A program made the translations under genes and the position numbers. A stretch of DNA of 64,000 nucleotides from Paenibacillus massiliensis subsp. panacisoli DSM 21345 (GTDB lineage: Bacteria; Bacillota; Bacilli; Paenibacillales; Paenibacillaceae): positions 101,412 to 165,411 of the forward strand of contig NZ_AUFO01000017.1 of assembly GCF_000426545.1 (NCBI RefSeq). The letters are read 5' to 3'. Below, one piece after another: positions 52,065 through 60,923 of the stretch (position 1 is its first letter; every line of letters begins with the position of its first letter). The notes beneath the pieces are model-generated. The model was not told where the DNA came from, searched no databases, and was given only the letters and a program-made list of their open reading frames with translations.

Positions 52065-52145
52065 CAAAGAACAGCAAGCTTAACAGTGGTCGACAGGGCT
52101 CCCCGCTTGCAGCGCTCTACGCTCACATTTGATTTGGCCCCGGTA
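52065..52145 (+). repeat. MITE-like repeat, copy D (right half only)
   Basis: AAAGAACAGCAAGCTTAACA, GTCGACAGGGCTCCCCGCTT, GCAGCG.CTCTAC.CTCA.ATTTGAT and a degraded GGTAC end match the right half of copy A in the same orientation. Confidence 0.75.
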
Positions 52146-52148
52146 CGG

Positions 52149-53192
52149 TTATGAACCGATCTGTACAAGAATCTTGGCATGCCGCTTGTCCTTCATCAGC
52201 AGCTCAAGCCCTTCCTCTACGATGTCATCAAGCTTGATTTTCTTGGTGATGATCGGTTTGACATTCAATGCACCGCTTGCGATCAATGAGAGCACCTCAG
52301 GGAAGATGTGGCGGTAGGCCAGCGTGGACGTCACATTCGCTTCCTTCACCAGCAACTCGAAGAAGTTCAGCTGCAGCGGTTCAGGAATGGCTGCCACGAC
52401 GACGACCTCGCCGCCTTTCTTAACGACGGATACTGCACTATTGAGCGTAGGCTGTACACCCGCTGCCTCAAAGGCTACATCAATGCCTCCGGAACGACTG
52501 GTAATGACCTCTGTAGCATTCACATTCGCGCTGTTCACAGGAATGGCTCCTAATTGAGCCGCGAGGTCAAGACGCTCCTGGAATACATCCACGGCATAGA
52601 TCTCCGCTGCACCTGCTGCCTTCGCAGCCAGAACCGTCAGCAGACCGATCGGGCCTGCACCATACACAGCCACCTTTTGTCCTACCTTCAGCTTGCTGTG
52701 ACGTACAGCGTGGAATGCTACAGCCGTTGGCTCTACCAGAGCTGCTTCCTCATAGGATACCTGCTCAGGCAGACGATGCACCATGTAATCCTCGACAACC
52801 ACGAATTTGGCAAAACCGCCGTCTCCATTCAGTCCGACGAAGCCAAACTGACTGCACTGATTGTATTTTCCTTGAATACAGTATTCACATTGTCCACAGT
52901 GGTATAACGGCTCCACTACGACGCGATCCCCTATACTGATCCCACTAACACCTTCACCTAATGCACTGACCGTGCCTGAAAATTCATGTCCCAGCGTCAA
53001 CGGGGCCTTCTGCTTGGACAGCGGATGCTCACTACCCTCCTGAATGCCAACACCGTGGTGATAGGCGTGCAGGTCACTTCCGCAAATGCCTGCGAATTCT
53101 ACTTGAATCTGGACCTGCCGAGGGCCGGCTTCAGGAATATTGCGTTCCTCTACTCTTACATCATGCTTGCCATACCATACAGCTGCTTTCAT
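52149..53192 (-). CDS. bdhA: Zinc-dependent 2,3-butanediol dehydrogenase
   Basis: 347 residues, closely patterned on B. subtilis BdhA. Catalytic zinc site GICGSDLHAYHHG and GHEFSG; structural zinc cysteines CGQCEYCIQGKYNQC; NAD-binding AVYGAGPIGLLTVLAAKAAGA; and the end KKIKLDDIVEEGLELLMKDKRHAKILV. It interconverts acetoin and 2,3-butanediol, a fermentation redox valve; closely related sugar-alcohol dehydrogenases are the alternative. The ATG at 53192 follows AAGGAGAG; the frame extends upstream without a ribosome site. Divergent from a LysR gene. Confidence 0.85.
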   Translation of the reverse strand: MKAAVWYGKHDVRVEERNIPEAGPRQVQIQVEFAGICGSDLHAYHHGVGIQEGSEHPLSKQKAPLTLGHEFSGTVSALGEGVSGISIGDRVVVEPLYHCGQCEYCIQGKYNQCSQFGFVGLNGDGGFAKFVVVEDYMVHRLPEQVSYEEAALVEPTAVAFHAVRHSKLKVGQKVAVYGAGPIGLLTVLAAKAAGAAEIYAVDVFQERLDLAAQLGAIPVNSANVNATEVITSRSGGIDVAFEAAGVQPTLNSAVSVVKKGGEVVVVAAIPEPLQLNFFELLVKEANVTSTLAYRHIFPEVLSLIASGALNVKPIITKKIKLDDIVEEGLELLMKDKRHAKILVQIGS

Positions 53193-53306
53193 ATGAACAA
53201 TCTCTCCTTTTTCGTCGAAAATATGAAGAAATATGAATAAGTGATGAACTAATATCATTATAGCCCTTTACTTATATCATTTATAATTATGCTTATTAAT
53301 GTTAGT

Positions 53307-53321
53307 ATTAATTAAATTAAT
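53307..53321. promoter_or_regulatory. Palindrome between bdhA and the LysR gene
   Basis: ATTAATT-A-AATTAAT is perfect over 15 bp and AT-rich with T-N-A spacing, as in LysR binding sites. Candidate only, since the region is very AT-rich. Confidence 0.4.
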
Positions 53322-53351
53322 GGAAAATACTCATGAATGGTGGGAATGAAG

Positions 53352-54266
53352 GTGAACCTGGAGCAGTTGAAGTACGTTGTGGAGGTCGCTAAAGCGCAAT
53401 CGTTGTCTGCCGCCTCAGCCCATCTTCATGTGACGCAGTCTGCCATCAGTCAATCCATTCAACGGCTGGAGCAGGAGCTGCACATGACGTTGTTCGAGCG
53501 CTCACGAAGCGGCACTGTGCCTACCCCGGCGGGCAAGGCTTTCATCGCGAAGGCACTGGACATCCTGCAGCAGATGGATGAATTGAGATTGATGTATACA
53601 GACCCGGATCTGATGACTGGGGAGCTCAGCGTTGCTGCTTTTCCAAGTGTCATGCCGCATCTGGTCCGCACCGTTGCACAGATGAAGCAGGAGCATCCCT
53701 TGCTCAGTATATCCATTGAAGAGAAGGGGTCCATGGAGATCATTCGGGACATTCGCAGTAACAGGACCCATCTCGGATTTATCGTGATCTATGACAAAGA
53801 TCTAAGAAGCCTCGGGGGATTACATTTTCGTCCGCTGCATGCGACCCGTCTAGTGGTGTGTGTCCATCATCAATCGGAGCTGGCGAAGCTTAAGCGTATT
53901 AGTCCAGCGCAGCTGAAAGCTTATCCGCTTGCCCTGTATCGGGACGGCTTCATCGAGGATTTCGTGGAGGAGTTCACATACCAGCACGGACCTTTATCGA
54001 TCTTATTTAACACGAACAATGCGGAAGCGATCACCACGGTGCTGAGTGGCAATATTGCAGCTACCATCGGTCATGATTTCTCGTTCTACCACCATCCATT
54101 GTGGAAGTTAGGCCAATTAAAGCTGATTGAGCTAAATGTCACGGAACAGCCGAAAATGCAGATTGGCTTTGTGCAGTCGGAATCAAGGGAGCTTGCTGTG
54201 GCCGCCGAGCGCTTCATGCAGCAATGCATTCACGCGATGGAGACAGAGCAGATTCAGGCTCGATGA
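53352..54266 (+). CDS. LysR-family transcriptional regulator
   Basis: 304 residues. Helix-turn-helix NLEQLKYVVEVAKAQSLSAASAHLHVTQSAISQSIQRLEQELHMTLFERSRSGTVPTPAGKAF, then a periplasmic-binding-like effector domain (LSVAAFPSVMPHLVRTVAQMKQEHPLLSISIEEKGSMEII). Starts at 53337, 53346 and 53352 are all possible. I prefer the GTG at 53352, as GGTGGGA lies about 6 nt before it and the protein then begins in the usual way. Divergent to bdhA, which it probably controls, by analogy with AlsR and acetoin metabolism. Confidence 0.85.
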   Translation: MNLEQLKYVVEVAKAQSLSAASAHLHVTQSAISQSIQRLEQELHMTLFERSRSGTVPTPAGKAFIAKALDILQQMDELRLMYTDPDLMTGELSVAAFPSVMPHLVRTVAQMKQEHPLLSISIEEKGSMEIIRDIRSNRTHLGFIVIYDKDLRSLGGLHFRPLHATRLVVCVHHQSELAKLKRISPAQLKAYPLALYRDGFIEDFVEEFTYQHGPLSILFNTNNAEAITTVLSGNIAATIGHDFSFYHHPLWKLGQLKLIELNVTEQPKMQIGFVQSESRELAVAAERFMQQCIHAMETEQIQAR

Positions 54267-54295
54267 ATGATGAATACAGTCCAGAGGAGAAGCCT

Positions 54296-54949
54296 ATGAA
54301 TGTTGAAATTGATGGTCATGTCATTCATTGCCATGTCCAATACACCAAGGGCAGTAAGCTCACCGTTACCCTTGACCTTCCGTATATGCTTACGATTAAA
54401 GCCCCGCGCCATACAAGTCATGAGCTGCTGGAGCAGTGGGTACGAGAGCGTGGCGATGCCATTGTACGTCAGTCCAAGCTGCTTGCTCAGCGACTGGAGG
54501 GGCCACAGGCCAGAGAGTACGAAGCCGATGCAAGATTCATGTATCTGGGCCGGGAGCAGGCTCTGCATGAGCTTATAGGTGTAGAGGGACTGAACGAGGA
54601 GCAACGGCGGGCTGAGCTCAAGCGGTTCTATTTTGCGGCTTGCAAAAAAGTCATCCAGGAGCGTATTGTGCCATATCAGCAGAAGCTCAAGGTCAAGCCC
54701 AAATCCATTGATATCGTAGAATCACAGACTAAGTGGGGGAGCTGCAGCTGGGATAAGAAGTTAACCTTTAATTATCGGCTTATTATGGCACCGCCAGAGG
54801 TGATTGATTATGTCATTGTGCATGAGCTGTGTCATATTCTGCATATGAATCATGATCGTTCCTTCTGGAGAAAGGTGGGCAGTATTATGCCGGATTATGA
54901 GAGTAAGGAAGCCTATCTCCGTGTCCATGGTCGTGAGATGTCACTGTAG
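54296..54949 (+). CDS. YgjP-like (UTP pyrophosphatase/WLM-type) zinc metallopeptidase
   Basis: 217 residues of the YgjP family (DUF45). Core KPKSIDIVESQTKWGSCSWDKKLTFNYRLIMAPPEVIDYVIVHELCHILHMNHDRSFWRKV contains the HELCH zinc motif and a third His ligand downstream. Peptidase-like fold; E. coli YgjP has been reported to act on UTP, so the true substrate is open. Start ATG is 6 nt after AGAGGAG; an earlier ATG at 54263 overlaps the LysR stop. Same strand as the LysR gene, 30 nt later. Confidence 0.85.
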   Translation: MNVEIDGHVIHCHVQYTKGSKLTVTLDLPYMLTIKAPRHTSHELLEQWVRERGDAIVRQSKLLAQRLEGPQAREYEADARFMYLGREQALHELIGVEGLNEEQRRAELKRFYFAACKKVIQERIVPYQQKLKVKPKSIDIVESQTKWGSCSWDKKLTFNYRLIMAPPEVIDYVIVHELCHILHMNHDRSFWRKVGSIMPDYESKEAYLRVHGREMSL

Positions 54950-55090
54950 TGTAGTGGCTATTATATGTTGTAATTTTCGCCAAAATGAGAGCTTTGTCGC
55001 GGACAGCTGGCTCGTGTAGCGTGCTATACTGTATACAGTATGCCTGAACAACGGTGCTTGAATAAGAAGTCTGATCAAGTAAGCCTGGAC

Positions 55091-55132
55091 CAGTATGTAT
55101 GAATCAGTATGTATGAATCGGTACGTATGAAC
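55091..55132 (+). repeat. 14-bp tandem repeat, three copies
   Basis: CAGTATGTATGAAT twice exactly, then CGGTACGTATGAAC. It lies in the gene-free stretch 54950-55414, which is otherwise unremarkable; short frames there have no ribosome site. Confidence 0.8.
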
Positions 55133-55414
55133 TATGCATGGCGCCTCAAAGCGGAGCTTTTTTCTACATAGATTATGCTCTTCGTGTCCAAGGGATAATG
55201 TGTTCACCGAGTACAACGACTGTAATGACCGCAACACGACTGAGTATGCTTGTCTTGTATCCTATTCGGCTATTCTGCGTCCTACCCATGATCTATCGTC
55301 ATACTGAAGTCGATGTTCTCTGCTTGTACTGTACTGTAGTGTAGGGCTATGACGGTATCAGGTCTACGATGATAACGAGGGCTGAGCTCTACAGCCCGTA
55401 GCAGGAGTGATATT

Positions 55415-57283
55415 GTGAATGGTCCTATGTTAATTACGCTCTTTACCCTAGTGATAGCTTCCGTGCTATTCATCTCGGGGAAGCTGCGTTCGGATTTGGT
55501 GGCGATCGGTGCACTGCTGGTGCTGATGCTGACGGGGGTTCTGACCCCGGCTGAGGGATTGGTGGGCTTCTCCAATTCTGTCGTCATTATGATGATTGGC
55601 CTCTTCGTCGTCGGGGGAGGAATCTTCCAGACAGGTCTCGCGAAGCTGGCGAGCCGGAAGCTGATGCAGCTGGCTGGCAATCATGAGACGTCATTGCTTA
55701 TTATGATTATGCTGGTAACAGCAGTCATTGGAGCATTTGTCAGCAATACGGGTACCGTAGCAGTTATGATGCCAATTGTGGTTAGTATGGCGCTCAGCGC
55801 CCAGATCTCACCGGGAAGGCTGCTGATGCCTCTGGCTTTTGCGAGTAGTCTTGGGGGGATGCTGACATCCATTGGTACGCCTCCGAATCTGGTCATTCAG
55901 GAGACGCTGGAGAAGGCTGGCTATGGCAGTCTGAGCTTCTTCTCCTTTACGCCGACAGGATTGATCTGCGTGGTAACCGGGATCGTGGGTATGCTGTTCC
56001 TGCGACGTTTCTTGCCACGAGGGGAGGGGAATTCCTCTTCCAAACGCGGTAGACGCTCTGCCAGCGAGCTGGAGCAGGAGTATCAATTACATAACAAGCT
56101 GTTCCGCATACAGGTCGGCTCAGATTCAGGGCTAGTGAATCGAACCCTGCTGGAGCTTGGAATTTCTAGCCGCTTCGAACTGAATATCATTGAGATTCGC
56201 CGTAAAATATCTACGAAGAATCAGATCTTCAAGACGATTAATCAGGAGGTTGGGGGCCCGGATAGCGTGATTCAGACCGGGGACCTATTGTATGTATACG
56301 GGCCACGTGAGCATGCAGAGGCCTTTGCAGCAGAATACAATCTGATATTCCCGGATGCACAGCCTGTAACGGACGATCCCTCGCTACAACGCGCAGAGCC
56401 TTATGTCACCAGCGATATGGGGTTGGCAGAGGTCATGCTTACGCCGAAGTCACGTCTGATCGGACGACTGGTCAAGGAGTCTGGCTTCCGGGAGAAATAT
56501 CGCCTGAACGTGCTCGGCATCCAGCGTAAGGATCAATATCTCCTTCATGACGTGAAGGAAGAGAAGATGCGCTTCGGGGACGCGCTGCTCGTGCAGGGAA
56601 GCTGGGCGGATATTGGCTTGCTGGCTTCTACGGCTTCGGAGGTCATCGTAGTTGGTCGACCGAAGGAGGAGTCGCGGCAGCTGACGATGGACCGCAAGGC
56701 GCCGATTGCTGCGGGGATTCTCCTGTTGCTGGTCATTCTTCTGATTACGCAATGGATACCCGCCGTTGCCGCCGTCATGCTGGCAGCCGTGCTCATGGTC
56801 GCACTGGGCTGTGTGCGCAGTATGGAGGAAGCCTATCGAACGATTAACTGGGAGAGCATTGTGCTGATCGCAGGAATGATCCCCATGTCCACGGCCATAG
56901 AGAAGACAGGTGCTGCTGAGCTGATGTCGGGACAACTCGTTACGTTACTGGGTAGCTACGGACCGCTCGCGCTACTGGCGGGGATTTATATTACAACCTC
57001 GATCATGACGATGTTCATCAGCAACACAGCTTGTGCCGTGCTGCTGGCTCCCATCGCATTGAGTGCATCGGCACAGCTCGGGACCAGTCCGTATCCGTTC
57101 TTGTTCGCCGTGTCGATTGCGGCAAGCATGTGCTTCGCTTCTCCATTCTCGACGCCGCCGAATGCGCTGGTCATGTCCGTTGGCCGATACAGATTCAGCG
57201 ATTATCTCAAGGTCGGGCTGCCGTTACAGATTATTATGGGCGTTGTGCTGATCTTTGCGCTGCCGCTGGTCTATCCATTTTAA
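55415..57283 (+). CDS. SLC13/DASS-type anion symporter with internal TrkA-C domains
   Basis: 622 residues. N-terminal membrane half (LRSDLVAIGALLVLMLTGVLTPAEGLVGFSNSVVIMMIGLFVVGGGIFQTGLA, then SNTGTVAVMMPIVVSMA and SIGTPPNLVI), a cytoplasmic insert at about 215-420 with two RCK/TrkA-C-like domains (FRIQVGSDSGLVNRTLLELGISSRFELNIIEIRRK, and SRLIGRLVKESGFREKYRLNVLGIQRK), then a second membrane half (ITTSIMTMFISNTACAVLLAPIALSASAQLG with Ser-Asn-Thr). Transports sulfate, di- or tricarboxylates with Na+ or H+; the substrate cannot be read. GTG start after AGGAGTGAT. Confidence 0.88.
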   Translation: MNGPMLITLFTLVIASVLFISGKLRSDLVAIGALLVLMLTGVLTPAEGLVGFSNSVVIMMIGLFVVGGGIFQTGLAKLASRKLMQLAGNHETSLLIMIMLVTAVIGAFVSNTGTVAVMMPIVVSMALSAQISPGRLLMPLAFASSLGGMLTSIGTPPNLVIQETLEKAGYGSLSFFSFTPTGLICVVTGIVGMLFLRRFLPRGEGNSSSKRGRRSASELEQEYQLHNKLFRIQVGSDSGLVNRTLLELGISSRFELNIIEIRRKISTKNQIFKTINQEVGGPDSVIQTGDLLYVYGPREHAEAFAAEYNLIFPDAQPVTDDPSLQRAEPYVTSDMGLAEVMLTPKSRLIGRLVKESGFREKYRLNVLGIQRKDQYLLHDVKEEKMRFGDALLVQGSWADIGLLASTASEVIVVGRPKEESRQLTMDRKAPIAAGILLLLVILLITQWIPAVAAVMLAAVLMVALGCVRSMEEAYRTINWESIVLIAGMIPMSTAIEKTGAAELMSGQLVTLLGSYGPLALLAGIYITTSIMTMFISNTACAVLLAPIALSASAQLGTSPYPFLFAVSIAASMCFASPFSTPPNALVMSVGRYRFSDYLKVGLPLQIIMGVVLIFALPLVYPF

Positions 57284-57384
57284 GATCTTAGAAACGATAA
57301 GCTTTCAGCAGGTACAGGATCAACGGCAGAAGCTAGTTGAAATGATACGTAGAGCAATTTAAATATGACAGATTCAAACACAAA

Positions 57385-57426
57385 CAAGCTGAACATCCCC
57401 TGCCCTTGCAGGGTTTGTTCAGCTTG
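57385..57426. terminator. Long hairpin between convergent genes
   Basis: CAAGCTGAACA..CCCTGC pairs with GCAGGG..TGTTCAGCTTG over a CCTT loop. No T-run, but placed to serve both the SLC13 gene and the zinc-ribbon gene. Confidence 0.65.
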
Positions 57427-57470
57427 CTGTCGTGGTAGCGAGATTTTCAGATTTTCTGCTGGTCAGGGTA

Positions 57471-57836
57471 TCAGCTCCAGTGACTGAGCAATGCTTCACC
57501 CTCGCTTCCAAATGTACGGCGCTCCTTGAGGAAGGTATCCACGTCCTGCAGGCGGGCGGGCCTTGGGCCGGGTCCTCCACATCCACAGGAATGATAAGCA
57601 TAGCCATGTTCATAAAGACGCTCGACCTTGCGCCATTGCCGAACATCTGTCTGCTTCGGTGCATGAAAGTCGTGCCCCATATGTTTCATGGGAGTGCTGC
57701 ATTGTGGGCAAGGATGCGTGAGCAGCTCATATGTCCCTGCGGGCATCTCTCCACTGGAGGTCTGCTTATACACCTTCCTGCAGGCAAAGCAGGCATAGAT
57801 GTCTTTATAGGGTCCATACATGGCATATCTGCACAT
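57471..57836 (-). CDS. Small zinc-ribbon protein of unknown function
   Basis: 121 residues with two zinc-knuckle pairs: IYACFACRKVYKQ and HPCPQCSTPMKHMGHDFHAPKQTDVRQWRKVERLYEHG, then a Cys/Gly-rich CGCGGPGPRP end. The middle block is found in uncharacterised bacterial zinc-ribbon proteins. Start ATG about 7 nt after AAGGTG; a GTG nine bases upstream is possible. Function not known. Confidence 0.65.
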   Translation of the reverse strand: MCRYAMYGPYKDIYACFACRKVYKQTSSGEMPAGTYELLTHPCPQCSTPMKHMGHDFHAPKQTDVRQWRKVERLYEHGYAYHSCGCGGPGPRPARLQDVDTFLKERRTFGSEGEALLSHWS

Positions 57837-57902
57837 AGGAATCACCTTTCTTTCACTTTCTTTCTCTTTCTCTTTTATTCCGTTACGACTTCATTTAGTA
57901 AC

Positions 57903-58649
57903 TCATTGATTGACTGTGGCGTCGATGGCGGCCTTCCATGCTTCCAGTACAGGAGCGGGGGATATACTGCTGGTACCGCCACCCCCCTCTTGAGACCAGA
58001 GCGGAGGATCGTAGGAATGAATCTGTTCAGGCTGGAGATGCTTCGTGTCCTCTGCCCATCCGTCCCAGCGGAATGTCTTGTAGAAGAGGCTCAAATCCCC
58101 CTCTGCCAGCCAGGTAATGAATTCGGAATAGGTCAACTCCGTCGATTCCCATTCGAGGCAGTCCGGAGCCCAATAATAGATGTGACCGTCCGAGCCAAAT
58201 CGCCCTGTATTGAAGGCGAAGAAGCCTCCTGCTGCATCATAAGCGACTACCATCATGCCTGACAGCACGGGGATATTTGTAGAGGGAATGGGCGTGCGAG
58301 TGTCACCCTCATCGTCATCTGGTGTCTCACCTCTTAATACCTTCGAGTCATCTGGGTCATTGGAGCTACACAAGCCGTTCCATGAGATCAGACTACCAAA
58401 TATCCCATTTGCTCCTGAGCCGAGCAGCCGAATCCAGCCCTCATCAATAAGAATGCCGCCTGTCTCGTAGGCTACGACTCCGAGGTAGGACCTGGTACTG
58501 ACCTGTAATCCCATAAGAGTGCTTTTCGCTGCTTCAGGATCAGCAGGTAATACCTCATAGGCGTTGCTTCCATTACGGAATAGAGCAAGTAGCTCCTCCC
58601 AGGCGTGATGCTCGTGATCAATAAGTTGTTCAATGCTTCGTATATACAT
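57903..58649 (-). CDS. DUF2625-family protein
   Basis: 248 residues. DHEHHAWEELLALFRNGSNAYEVLPADPEAAKSTLMGLQVSTRSYLGVVAYETGGILIDEGWIRLLGSG is the N-terminal signature of DUF2625. No signal peptide. Such proteins occur near toxin-immunity type genes, but no function is established to my knowledge. It has 57 nt to the zinc-ribbon gene on the same strand; the two may be one operon. Confidence 0.8.
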   Translation of the reverse strand: MYIRSIEQLIDHEHHAWEELLALFRNGSNAYEVLPADPEAAKSTLMGLQVSTRSYLGVVAYETGGILIDEGWIRLLGSGANGIFGSLISWNGLCSSNDPDDSKVLRGETPDDDEGDTRTPIPSTNIPVLSGMMVVAYDAAGGFFAFNTGRFGSDGHIYYWAPDCLEWESTELTYSEFITWLAEGDLSLFYKTFRWDGWAEDTKHLQPEQIHSYDPPLWSQEGGGGTSSISPAPVLEAWKAAIDATVNQ

Positions 58650-58704
58650 GGATGTTAATCTCCTTCATATATGCCTTGAAAGCTGCATGTTAATGCTCTT
58701 ATAA

Positions 58705-58800
58705 ATTCCTTTAAATTCCTTTAAATCCCTTTAATCCTTAAATCCTTAAATCCTTAAAGCCCTATAAAGCCCTATAAAGACCTATAAAGCGTGTAAAGGC
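58705..58800. repeat. Cluster of short drifting tandem repeats
   Basis: Successive runs of AATTCCTTTA-like, AATCCTTA (x3) and AGCCCTATAA-like (x3) units within the gene-free stretch 58650-59098. Nothing else is recognised in that stretch. Confidence 0.8.
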
Positions 58801-59098
58801 TCCTCTGACTAAGCGTTATGTATAGCTGGTGTAATTTGTCATCATCCTAAATTATAGCTTGCGACCACCATCTGAACAATCCTCCGAAGAGCCAGTATTT
58901 TTCAACGAGACAGGACAGTTTCAATTAACGTATGTATGGAAATGTATATGTAAATGGGTTAATCAGCGTTAATCGCCTTCAGACGGGCCAGATTCTGGGT
59001 GCAGCTCAGACTGAACTTGTCGGGTGATGTAGCCATATGTGCATCTGGTTGTTACAATAGCAATGATATGCAGTACTACAAATTCTGGAGGTGTGCCC

Positions 59099-59956
59099 AT
59101 GAAACTGCGGGTATCCGCTGTGCAGTATCAACTGCAGACGATTAGCTCATTCGAACAATTTGCCGCTCAAGCTGAGCATTATATACGGACTGCCGATGAA
59201 TTCGGCACGGAGTTCGTGCTGTTCCCTGAATTCTTCACGACACAGTTAATGTCGATTGGGGATCATGAAGGAAAGGCACTGACGATTGAAGATTTGCCTG
59301 ATTTCACCGAGCCGTACGAGGCACTATTCCAATCTCTGGCTGCCAAATACAACATGCATATCATTGGTGGAACACATGTGATTCGCAAGGAGGGCAAGCT
59401 GTACAATACCGCCCACATGTTCTATCCTGACGGACGTATTGCCCGCCAAGCCAAGCTCCATATTACGCCAACGGAAGTAACGGAATGGAATATGGCACCT
59501 GGTAATGGGCTGGAGGTATTCGAGACAGAGAAGGGAACAGTAGCCATGCTCACCTGCTATGATATTGAGTTTCCGGAGATCGTGCGAATGGCGAAGGCCA
59601 AGGGAGCCGATATCATCTTCTGTCCGTCCTGCACGGATGATCGCCACGGATTCTATCGTGTTCGATACACAAGCCACGCACGTGCTGTGGAGAATCAGCT
59701 GTATGTTGTGCTGACAGGCACGGTCGGGGCATTGCCTACAGTAGACTTTATGCGTGCGAATTATGGACAGGCTGTCGTCATTACGCCCAATGATGTTCCT
59801 TTCCCGCCACGAGGCATTCTGGTAGAGGGCGAGATCAATAATGATATGATCGTGACGGCTGATCTGGATCTTGATCTGCTGTACGAGGTGCGTGAGCGGG
59901 GCTCCGTGACAACCTGGCGTGATCGTCGGACGGATTTGTACACGGATTGGAGCTAG
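59099..59956 (+). CDS. Carbon-nitrogen hydrolase (nitrilase superfamily)
   Basis: 285 residues with the Glu-Lys-Cys triad: EFVLFPEFFTTQL (Glu), ARQAKLHITPTE (Lys), and VAMLTCYDIEFPEIVRMAKAKGADIIFCPS (Cys). Later Glu in HARAVENQLYVVLTGT. It would cut an amide or nitrile; subgroup not clear from reading alone, though the layout resembles the bacterial nitrilase-fused-GNAT group, and a GNAT gene follows directly. Start ATG after GGAGGTG. Interestingly the stop is followed at once by a 9-bp minisatellite. Confidence 0.9.
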   Translation: MKLRVSAVQYQLQTISSFEQFAAQAEHYIRTADEFGTEFVLFPEFFTTQLMSIGDHEGKALTIEDLPDFTEPYEALFQSLAAKYNMHIIGGTHVIRKEGKLYNTAHMFYPDGRIARQAKLHITPTEVTEWNMAPGNGLEVFETEKGTVAMLTCYDIEFPEIVRMAKAKGADIIFCPSCTDDRHGFYRVRYTSHARAVENQLYVVLTGTVGALPTVDFMRANYGQAVVITPNDVPFPPRGILVEGEINNDMIVTADLDLDLLYEVRERGSVTTWRDRRTDLYTDWS

Positions 59957-59963
59957 TCTGCAA

Positions 59964-60062
59964 TTGCAGCAATTACAGCAACTACAGCAACTACAGCAAC
60001 TACAGAAACTACAGAAACTACAGAAACTACAGAAACTACAGAAACTACAGAAACTACAGAAA
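59964..60062 (+). repeat. 9-bp minisatellite, eleven copies
   Basis: Units CTACAGCAA then CTACAGAAA, with a TTGCAGCAA start, running without a break from 8 nt after the nitrilase stop. The unit length is a multiple of three, so copy-number change does not shift frame. Confidence 0.92.
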
Positions 60063-60101
60063 CTCTAGTAATCTGAATAACAGGACAGGAGGGAAGACAC
60101 C

Positions 60102-60788
60102 GTGGCTTTGTATCATAAAGAAGTATATCTGAAATCCCCGGAGCCGGAGCGTTCACCTGCCAAGACGGTTATTCGCAATTATAGCGCCTCGGATTTTGCA
60201 GAGCTGATCCGCATCCAGGCGGAGAGCTTTCCCCCGCCTTATCCAGAGGAGCTTCTGTGGAGTCGGGAGCAGCTAAGCAGTCATCTGGCCCATTATCCTG
60301 AAGGCGCCATCTGCGTGGAGGTGGACGGGGAGCTGGCAGGCTCAATGACCTCGCTTCGCATGACCTGGGACCCGAAGCACCCCGCGTCCCATAATTGGGC
60401 GGAAGTGACGGACGACGGTTATATCCGCAATCACCAGCCTGATGGAAATACGCTATATATTGTGGATCTCTGCGTACGTCCCAAATACCGGAAATGGGGC
60501 CTGGCCCAATGGATGATGCAAGCGATGTATCATTTGGTCATTGAGCAGGGCCTTGACCGGGTGCTGGGAGCCGGACGTATGCCAGGCTATCACAAGGTAG
60601 CTGAACGGTTGACGCCAGAGCAGTATATTGAACAAGTCGTAGAGGGTCAGCTGCACGATCAGGTCATTTCATTCCTGCTGCGCTGTGGTCGGGTGCCGGT
60701 CGGTGTAGCGGCGGATTATCTCGACGACGAGGAGTCCTGTAATTATGCTGCATTAATGGAGTGGAGCAATCCCTTCAAGGGCAGCTAA
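60102..60788 (+). CDS. GNAT acetyltransferase, probably partner of the nitrilase
   Basis: 228 residues. NYSASDFAELIRIQAESFPPPYPEELLW opens the fold; the acetyl-CoA motif is LYIVDLCVRPKYRKWGLAQWMMQAMYHL (R-x-x-x-G). A C-terminal tail with DQVISFLLRCGRVPVGVAADYLDDEESCNYAAL resembles GNAT domains that accompany nitrilases, sometimes fused in one protein. Here the two enzymes are separate and split by the minisatellite. GTG start 9 nt after AGGAGGG. Substrate unknown. Confidence 0.85.
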   Translation: MALYHKEVYLKSPEPERSPAKTVIRNYSASDFAELIRIQAESFPPPYPEELLWSREQLSSHLAHYPEGAICVEVDGELAGSMTSLRMTWDPKHPASHNWAEVTDDGYIRNHQPDGNTLYIVDLCVRPKYRKWGLAQWMMQAMYHLVIEQGLDRVLGAGRMPGYHKVAERLTPEQYIEQVVEGQLHDQVISFLLRCGRVPVGVAADYLDDEESCNYAALMEWSNPFKGS

Positions 60789-60844
60789 TATCGACCTATT
60801 CGCTGTAGGAACATATTGGGAAGTGTGTAACACAGCGTAAAGGG

Positions 60845-60864
60845 ACTACGTGATATAACGTAGT
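60845..60864. promoter_or_regulatory. Palindrome upstream of the second GNAT gene
   Basis: ACTACGT-GATATA-ACGTAGT, perfect 7-bp arms, 60 nt before the start codon. Could be an operator; no regulator assigned. Confidence 0.35.
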
Positions 60865-60923
60865 GTAACGGAATGTAATTAGAATAGTAGAAATGCTAAT
60901 TTGTCAGGGAGGTACACGAAGCT

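Noticed and set aside
59964..60062. CRISPR array
   Set aside because: The repeats are contiguous 9-bp units with no spacers; no cas genes are in the window.
59947..60132. Frame with Asn-Tyr-Ser/Arg repeats after the nitrilase gene
   Set aside because: Produced by the 9-bp minisatellite; no ribosome site of its own and it overlaps the GNAT ribosome site.
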